DNA from: an uncultured Campylobacteraceae bacterium
GTDB lineage: Bacteria > Campylobacterota > Campylobacteria > Campylobacterales > Arcobacteraceae
DNA: 19,284 bases
Assembly: GCA_913057765.1 (NCBI GenBank)
Contig: CAJXPH010000022.1
Coordinates: 1-19,284 of the forward strand
Reading direction: 5' to 3'
Made by a program: the position numbers and the translations under genes. Below are positions 15,076 to 19,284 of the stretch, one piece after another. How positions within the stretch are numbered: the stretch's first letter is position 1; each line of letters opens with the position of its first letter. The notes beneath the pieces were generated by a model. The model was given only the letters and a program-made list of their open reading frames with translations. It had not been told where the DNA came from and made no database searches.

Positions 15076-15306
15076 TTACTTTTGAGCTGCTAATTTTTTA
15101 ACTCTTTCAGATGGTTTAGCACCAACACTCAACCAATAGTTATATCTTTCTTCATCAATTTTTAATACTTTTGGGTCTGAAACTGGGTTAAAGTATCCAA
15201 TTGATTCAATCCATCCTGAATCTCTTCTTTTTCTTGAGTCTGTTACAACGATTCTGTAAAATGGTTTCTTGTTTCTTCCCATTCTAGTTAATCTAATTAC
15301 TGTCAT
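15076..15306 (-). CDS. rpsP: 30S ribosomal protein S16
   Basis: A primary component of the 30S 5' domain. Residues 1-40 (MTVIRLTRMGRNKKPFYRIV, VTDSRKRRDSG, IESIGYFNP) are characteristic. Its 76 residues are on the short side but complete. The ribosome site AAGGAAAG lies 5-7 bases before the ATG. A large inverted repeat precedes it. Confidence 0.97.
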   Translation of the reverse strand: MTVIRLTRMGRNKKPFYRIVVTDSRKRRDSGWIESIGYFNPVSDPKVLKIDEERYNYWLSVGAKPSERVKKLAAQK

Positions 15307-15334
15307 TTGTTCTTTCCTTAATTTTTTTGTTTTT

Positions 15335-15395
15335 ATAGTATTGAATTCTAAACTCCAAACTTTTTCAAAAGGATAAGTTTACAATTCAACACTAT
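15335..15395 (-). promoter_or_regulatory. Large hairpin in the ffh-rpsP gap, candidate leader element
   Basis: Arms 15335-15347 and 15383-15395 pair over 13 bp (one G-U in the minus-strand RNA). After a G/G mismatch, 15349-15354 and 15376-15381 add 6 more pairs, leaving a 21-base loop. It lies 28 bases upstream of the rpsP ATG. It is followed by A-rich, not T-rich, sequence, so it is not a normal terminator for ffh. Either it is a structured leader of the rpsP operon, or it overlaps a promoter: TTTGGA and TATAAA, 16 bases apart, lie in its loop and 3' side. Confidence 0.55.
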
Positions 15396-15411
15396 GAATA
15401 ATTTTTGTTAC

Positions 15412-16767
15412 TTACTTAGGTAGTCCTGCAGGTCCACCTGGCCCTTGCATTTGTTGCATCATATTCTGCAACCCTTTCATCCCACCTTTACTAGAGAGTT
15501 TCTTGGCCATCTTAGATGCATTTTTAAATTGTTTTAAAATCTTATTGATTTGCATTTCAGAAAGACCTGAACCTTTAGAAATTCTCTTTTTTCTACTTGG
15601 GTTCATTAAACTTGGAGCTTCTCTCTCTTTTGGAGTCATAGAACCAATCAAAGCTTTAATTCTTTTAATCTCATCAGAGTTCTCAAAATCCATATCTTTT
15701 AATGGTCCAGCCATTTGTGATAGACCAGGAATCATTCCAATAATAGATTTCATAGAACCTAATTTACTCATCATTGAAAGTTGATCTAAAAAGTCATTAA
15801 AATTGAATTCACCTTTTCTAATCTTTTTAGTAACTTCTTTTGCTTTCTTTTCATCAATTATTGCAGAAGTTTTTTCAGCAAGTCCTTCAATATCTCCAGC
15901 ACCCATAAGTCTTGAAACAATTCTGTCAGGAATAAATACTTCAAGATCTGGCATTTTTTCACCAGTACCTATGAATCTTAAAGGAACACCAACTTGATGT
16001 GCAATTGAAATAGCAACTCCACCTTTAGTATCACCATCGTACTTAGATAAGATTACACCGTCAATACCAATCTTCTCTTTAAAAGAAGTTGCAGTTCTAG
16101 TTGCATCATGTCCTGTTAATGAATCTGCAACATAGAATACTTCATCAGGGTTAACAGCCTTCTTAACATCATCAAGTTGAGCCATAAGTTCGTCATCTAT
16201 TGCAAGTCTACCAGCTGTATCTATTAAAAGAACATCATATAATTCTTTTTTTGCTTTTTCTTGTGCTCCACGTGCAATTTTTATCGGGTCAGTTTCATTA
16301 TCATCATAATAAATATCAACTTCAATTTGTTCTGCAATTTGTTTTAATTGTTCAACGGCTGCTAATCTTTGTAAATCCGCAGCAGCAACTAAAACTTTTT
16401 TCTTTCTAATTTTTAAATAATTAGCTAACTTACCAGTAGTAGTAGTTTTACCTGAACCTTGAAGTCCAGTCATAAGAATTGTTGTTGGAGGAGTTGAAGC
16501 GAAAACAAAACCTTGATTTCCTTCAGTTGTTAATAGTTTAGTTAATTCTGTTTGTAAAGCTCTTAAAAATGAATCTTGTCCAATACCATTATTCTTAGTT
16601 TCAATTTCTACTGCTTCAACTAAGTCTTTTGTTGTTTTATGATGAACATCAGATTTTAAAAGTGATTTTTTTAGTTCAGTAATTGCTTTTTTTAATGAAG
16701 CAACATCATCTTTATGCCTAATTTTATTTACTGCATTTCTTATCGAACCGGTTATTGAATCAAACAA
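15412..16767 (-). CDS. ffh: Signal recognition particle GTPase Ffh
   Basis: Binds signal sequences of nascent membrane proteins together with 4.5S RNA and delivers them to FtsY. The N domain is followed by the GTPase motifs GLQGSGKTTTTGKLA, DTAGR and SKYDGDTKGG, then the methionine-rich M domain (about 325-451) ending in a Gly/Met/Pro-rich tail. The frame opens at a TTG at 16779, but the GGAGAT inside that first stretch is a ribosome site for a second TTG at 16767. This gives the expected MFDSITGSIRNAVNKIR start and 451 residues. Confidence 0.95.
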   Translation of the reverse strand: MFDSITGSIRNAVNKIRHKDDVASLKKAITELKKSLLKSDVHHKTTKDLVEAVEIETKNNGIGQDSFLRALQTELTKLLTTEGNQGFVFASTPPTTILMTGLQGSGKTTTTGKLANYLKIRKKKVLVAAADLQRLAAVEQLKQIAEQIEVDIYYDDNETDPIKIARGAQEKAKKELYDVLLIDTAGRLAIDDELMAQLDDVKKAVNPDEVFYVADSLTGHDATRTATSFKEKIGIDGVILSKYDGDTKGGVAISIAHQVGVPLRFIGTGEKMPDLEVFIPDRIVSRLMGAGDIEGLAEKTSAIIDEKKAKEVTKKIRKGEFNFNDFLDQLSMMSKLGSMKSIIGMIPGLSQMAGPLKDMDFENSDEIKRIKALIGSMTPKEREAPSLMNPSRKKRISKGSGLSEMQINKILKQFKNASKMAKKLSSKGGMKGLQNMMQQMQGPGGPAGLPK

Positions 16768-16863
16768 AACTATCTCCAAATCTTAAAATTTGTGCGATTT
16801 TACTGTTTTAATTCTTTAAAGAAGTTGAATTAGGTATTGATTTAAGAAAAATTTAAGTTATGA

Positions 16864-16896
16864 CTTTTAAAAAAGCCCTAATTAAAGGACTTTTTT
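16864..16896 (-). terminator. Rho-independent terminator behind the rluA-type gene
   Basis: Arms 16870-16879 and 16886-16895 form a 10-bp stem (one G-T pair in the minus-strand RNA) with a 6-base loop. The minus strand then reads GGGCTTTTTT. It ends the unit that runs from the zinc-ribbon gene through waaA to the pseudouridine synthase. The remaining bases up to the ffh start (16768-16863) are AT-rich, presumably hold the ffh promoter, and show no clear motif. Confidence 0.78.
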
Positions 16897-16916
16897 ATTT
16901 TAATTAATCTTAAATA

Positions 16917-17666
16917 TTAATTAAATTCGTACACTTTAAACTCTCTAGGCTCTTTAGCTTCGAAAGTATAATCAAATATTTGAGTTTTTTTAGAATGTAA
17001 TAATACTCTGTTTATATTAGCAGCAGGTTTCCCATAAATAGCATCACCAATAATCGGTAATCCAATAGAATTTAAATGTACTCTAATTTGATGAGTTCGT
17101 CCAGTATCAATTACAATTTTAATCTTCGAGTGTCTACCTTCTACTAACATCGGATAAACTGTTGATTTTGCAGGCTTACCTTTTCTTACATCAATTTTTG
17201 ATTTTGCAACACCTCTATTTTTAGCAGTTAATATAGGTTTATCAATTTCTATTTCTTCGACCACTTTTCCATCTACAATTGCAACATATTCTTTATAAAC
17301 TCTATTTGCTTTAAATTCAGCAATTGCTTTTTTCTGGAAATCTTCATTTTTAGCAAATAACATTACTCCACTAGTTTCTTTATCTAGTCTATTTAACATC
17401 ATGTAGTCAGGAAATTTTTTTGCAACTTCATCACTGGTTAAAAATGCAGGTTTATCAACTGCTACAATATCATCATCTTGAAAAATCATTTTGATACTTG
17501 CAATCTCTTTTACAGAGAATTCTGTTTCTTCATCAATTTCACCACGAGCAATCATAACTTTCTTACCAGCAGCTCTTACAAGACCTTTATCGATAAGATC
17601 TTTAGCTTTTGAGTTAGAGATACCTTCTTGCTTTGCTAATACTTTATACGCTTTATCGTAACCCAT
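16917..17666 (-). CDS. RluA-family pseudouridine synthase
   Basis: Converts uridine to pseudouridine in rRNA or tRNA; the target site cannot be told from sequence. Residues 1-50 resemble an S4 RNA-binding domain (ISNSKAKDLIDKGLVRAAGK). The catalytic motif is NRLDKETSG at 92-100, with D95 as nucleophile. TGRTHQIRVHL (188-198) and PIIGDAIYG (204-212) complete the family pattern. The ATG lies inside the end of waaA (14-bp overlap) with AAAGGA before it. In Campylobacter and Helicobacter a homologue holds the same place after waaA. Confidence 0.92.
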   Translation of the reverse strand: MGYDKAYKVLAKQEGISNSKAKDLIDKGLVRAAGKKVMIARGEIDEETEFSVKEIASIKMIFQDDDIVAVDKPAFLTSDEVAKKFPDYMMLNRLDKETSGVMLFAKNEDFQKKAIAEFKANRVYKEYVAIVDGKVVEEIEIDKPILTAKNRGVAKSKIDVRKGKPAKSTVYPMLVEGRHSKIKIVIDTGRTHQIRVHLNSIGLPIIGDAIYGKPAANINRVLLHSKKTQIFDYTFEAKEPREFKVYEFN

Positions 17667-18798
17667 GTAATTCCTTTAAAATAGGTTGTAAATCACCCTC
17701 TTCGACAAGAGTTGATTTTTTTAATTTTTCTATATTTTCTAAAGTTTCTTTTAGTTCATTCTTTTTTATTATAGTGTAATTATTTACACATTCAAAAAGT
17801 GACTTTTGATTAAATATATTTTCACCACTTATTATTTTACAATTAAAAAATGCTGGTTCGACAGGATTATGCCCACCAATATTTTCAAATGCTCCTCCAA
17901 GTATTACTACATCAGAAATAGAATAAATATTATTAAGTTCACCTAACTTATCCACTAGCACAATATCACTAGAGAAATCTTCTTTCATTGAAAATTTATG
18001 ATAAGTTAAATTTTTATCTTTTATAAAATCATTTATAAGTAAATCTACTTTTTCAAATCTTTCGGGATGCCTTGGAACAATTACTAATTTTCCAAACTTC
18101 CTATCGTAAGCTTTTAATATTAACTCTTCTTCATTTTGATGAGTACTACCTGCTGTTATTAAAACATCATTTTGTTTTTCAAATTCTCTTGTCACTTTTG
18201 GAAGCTGGGCTAATTTTATGTTTCCAATAACTTCAACATTCTTTGCTCCAAGTTCAATTAGTCTTTTTTTGTCTATCTCTGTTTGTGCAAAAACTTTATC
18301 AATTTTACTAAAAACTCTTTTATAAAAAAATGAAAATTTCTTATAAGAATCATATGATTTATCAGAAATCCTTGCATTAATTAAAAAAGTTTTTGCACCT
18401 TTTCCTTTTGCACATAAAAATAACATGTACCAAAGTTCTGCTTCCATAACAACAAGTGCTTTTTGTTTTTTTATCCAAAAAGGTAAAAAAATTTCGAAAG
18501 GTAGATATCTTACATTTTTTGTTAATTTTTTTGCTTCATCAAAACCAGTATTTGTAATAACTGAAATATTGACATCTTCAAATTCATCTACAAGAGATTT
18601 TATAGCTTTGGTTTCACCCATTGAACAGCAATGAAACCAAATACCTTCTTTTTCAAAACTATCATTATTTGATAAAAAGAACTTGGAAGGAATTGCTACT
18701 TTGTATTTTGAATTTCTAGATTTAAATATTAGATAGGGTATTGCAAGTACATAAATTAATGTTGCAAAAAAATAATAGACTATACTAAAAAGGCTCAA
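17653..18798 (-). CDS. waaA: 3-deoxy-D-manno-octulosonic acid (Kdo) transferase
   Basis: Transfers Kdo from CMP-Kdo to the lipid A precursor at the inner membrane, the first step of LPS core synthesis. Residues 2-25 form the N-terminal membrane anchor. HCCSMGETKA (56-65) holds the presumed catalytic Glu (E61). VMEAELWYML, VIVPRHPERF and GGAFENIGGHNPVEPA are the glycosyltransferase signatures. The start is a TTG at 18798 with AGAGG, located inside the preceding gene, 7 bases away. It overlaps the synthase gene downstream. Confidence 0.94.
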   Translation of the reverse strand: MSLFSIVYYFFATLIYVLAIPYLIFKSRNSKYKVAIPSKFFLSNNDSFEKEGIWFHCCSMGETKAIKSLVDEFEDVNISVITNTGFDEAKKLTKNVRYLPFEIFLPFWIKKQKALVVMEAELWYMLFLCAKGKGAKTFLINARISDKSYDSYKKFSFFYKRVFSKIDKVFAQTEIDKKRLIELGAKNVEVIGNIKLAQLPKVTREFEKQNDVLITAGSTHQNEEELILKAYDRKFGKLVIVPRHPERFEKVDLLINDFIKDKNLTYHKFSMKEDFSSDIVLVDKLGELNNIYSISDVVILGGAFENIGGHNPVEPAFFNCKIISGENIFNQKSLFECVNNYTIIKKNELKETLENIEKLKKSTLVEEGDLQPILKELHGLR

Positions 18799-18800
18799 TA

Positions 18801-19235
18801 TTAAGCCTCTTCAGTCTCTACTTCTTTATATAAAATTCTTCCACAATGAGGACAGTTAATAATCTCATCAGATTTAATAACTTCTGCATAAGTTTTGTCA
18901 TTTATTTTCATGTAACATCCATAACATGCTTGATCAATTACAGGAACAACAGCTGAATCTTTTGCCCATCTTCTAATTTTTTGATAAAATGTTAAAATTT
19001 TATTATCAAATTTTTCTAATAGCTCACCTCTTGATTGAGAAACAACATTTCTTTCTTTGTTAATTTCTTCAATTGCATTATCAACTGAAACTTGAACCTC
19101 TTTAATAGATTCTTCTTCTTCAGTTAATTTTGCTTGTAATTCTTTTAGTTCTTCTTCTTTTACAACAGCAATTTTATCAAGTCTAATAATCTCTTCATTA
19201 GCAAATGAAATTTGCTCTTTTGCAATTTCTTCTTC
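18801..19235 (-). CDS. Zinc-ribbon coiled-coil protein, HP0958/FlgZ-like, 5' end missing
   Basis: Only the last 144 genomic codons are present. A Glu-rich coiled coil is followed by a C4 zinc ribbon: CYGC and, 25 residues later, CPHC. This build is that of the DUF164 family. In Helicobacter pylori the member HP0958 (FlgZ) supports flagellar synthesis by binding RpoN and flaA mRNA, and it lies next to the Kdo transferase gene just as here. The function in this organism is inferred. An apparent start reading VYKRQ lies in adapter and is false; the true N-terminus is off the contig. Confidence 0.88.
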   Translation of the reverse strand, partial: EEEIAKEQISFANEEIIRLDKIAVVKEEELKELQAKLTEEEESIKEVQVSVDNAIEEINKERNVVSQSRGELLEKFDNKILTFYQKIRRWAKDSAVVPVIDQACYGCYMKINDKTYAEVIKSDEIINCPHCGRILYKEVETEEA

Positions 19236-19284
19236 CTGTCTCTTATACACATCTGACGCTGCCGACGAAGAGGATAGTGTAGAT
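19236..19284 (-). other. Untrimmed Nextera i5-side sequencing adapter (not genomic)
   Basis: The reverse complement of the left-end adapter. It begins with the Tn5 mosaic end at 19236, completes the Read-1 adapter at 19268, then has index AGAGGATA (TATCCTCT reversed) and eight bases of the flow-cell primer. Genomic sequence stops at 19235. Confidence 0.98.

Noticed and set aside
16768..16779. Ffh start at the first TTG
   Set aside because: Those four codons contain the GGAGAT ribosome site for the TTG at 16767, which gives the usual MFDS start.
1..19284. Terminal inverted repeats with a Tn5 mosaic end, suggesting a transposon or linear element
   Set aside because: The repeats are Nextera adapter with an i5 index at both ends. 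No transposase is present and the genes between are chromosomal core genes.

Overview
The window is an AT-rich contig from a Campylobacterota bacterium, most likely of the Arcobacter group. The evidence is very low GC with A/T-rich codons, the gene order zinc-ribbon protein - waaA - rluA-type synthase - ffh - rpsP - khpA - rimM known from Campylobacter and Helicobacter, two FlgE-type hook proteins, and a separate CheZ-type phosphatase. Genus assignment is inference. The outer 42 bases on the left and 49 on the right are not genomic: they are Illumina Nextera adapter with the same i5 index (TATCCTCT) at both ends. Real sequence runs from 43 to 19235, and the gene at each end is cut by the contig border.

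Left and centre (43-11705, minus strand): a long, tightly packed motility cluster read from right to left. cheY and cheZ (switch signal and its phosphatase) are followed by rod genes flgF and flgB, then fliF (MS ring), fliG (rotor) and fliH (export ATPase regulator). After a 100-bp gap with its own promoter come fliN (C-ring), flgD (hook cap), a 483-residue and a 780-residue hook protein in tandem, a small membrane coiled-coil protein, and the start of an exported protein cut by the contig end. Most junctions are a few bases or overlap, so translation is probably coupled. The exceptions carry RNA hairpins: after the large flgE and between the two flgE genes.

Centre right (11858-14257, plus strand): a divergent operon with flgG (distal rod), a small very lysine-rich protein, and a single-pass membrane protein with a long coiled coil and a C-terminal SPOR-like domain. 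The last two are unrecognised and are candidates for motility accessory proteins.

Right (14277-19235, minus strand): housekeeping genes. A truncated zinc-ribbon coiled-coil gene (HP0958/FlgZ-like), waaA and an rluA-family synthase form one unit ending in a terminator at about 16864-16896. ffh, rpsP, khpA and rimM form the next, ending in a terminator over the rimM stop. A large hairpin sits between ffh and rpsP. trmD and rplS, which usually follow rimM, are absent here.

No tRNA, rRNA, CRISPR array, insertion sequence or phage gene is seen. No gap between genes exceeds about 155 bp. The strongest leads are the CheZ with an array of FliM-like/CheY-docking-like motifs, the hairpin ahead of rpsP, and the lysine-rich plus SPOR-like pair behind flgG.
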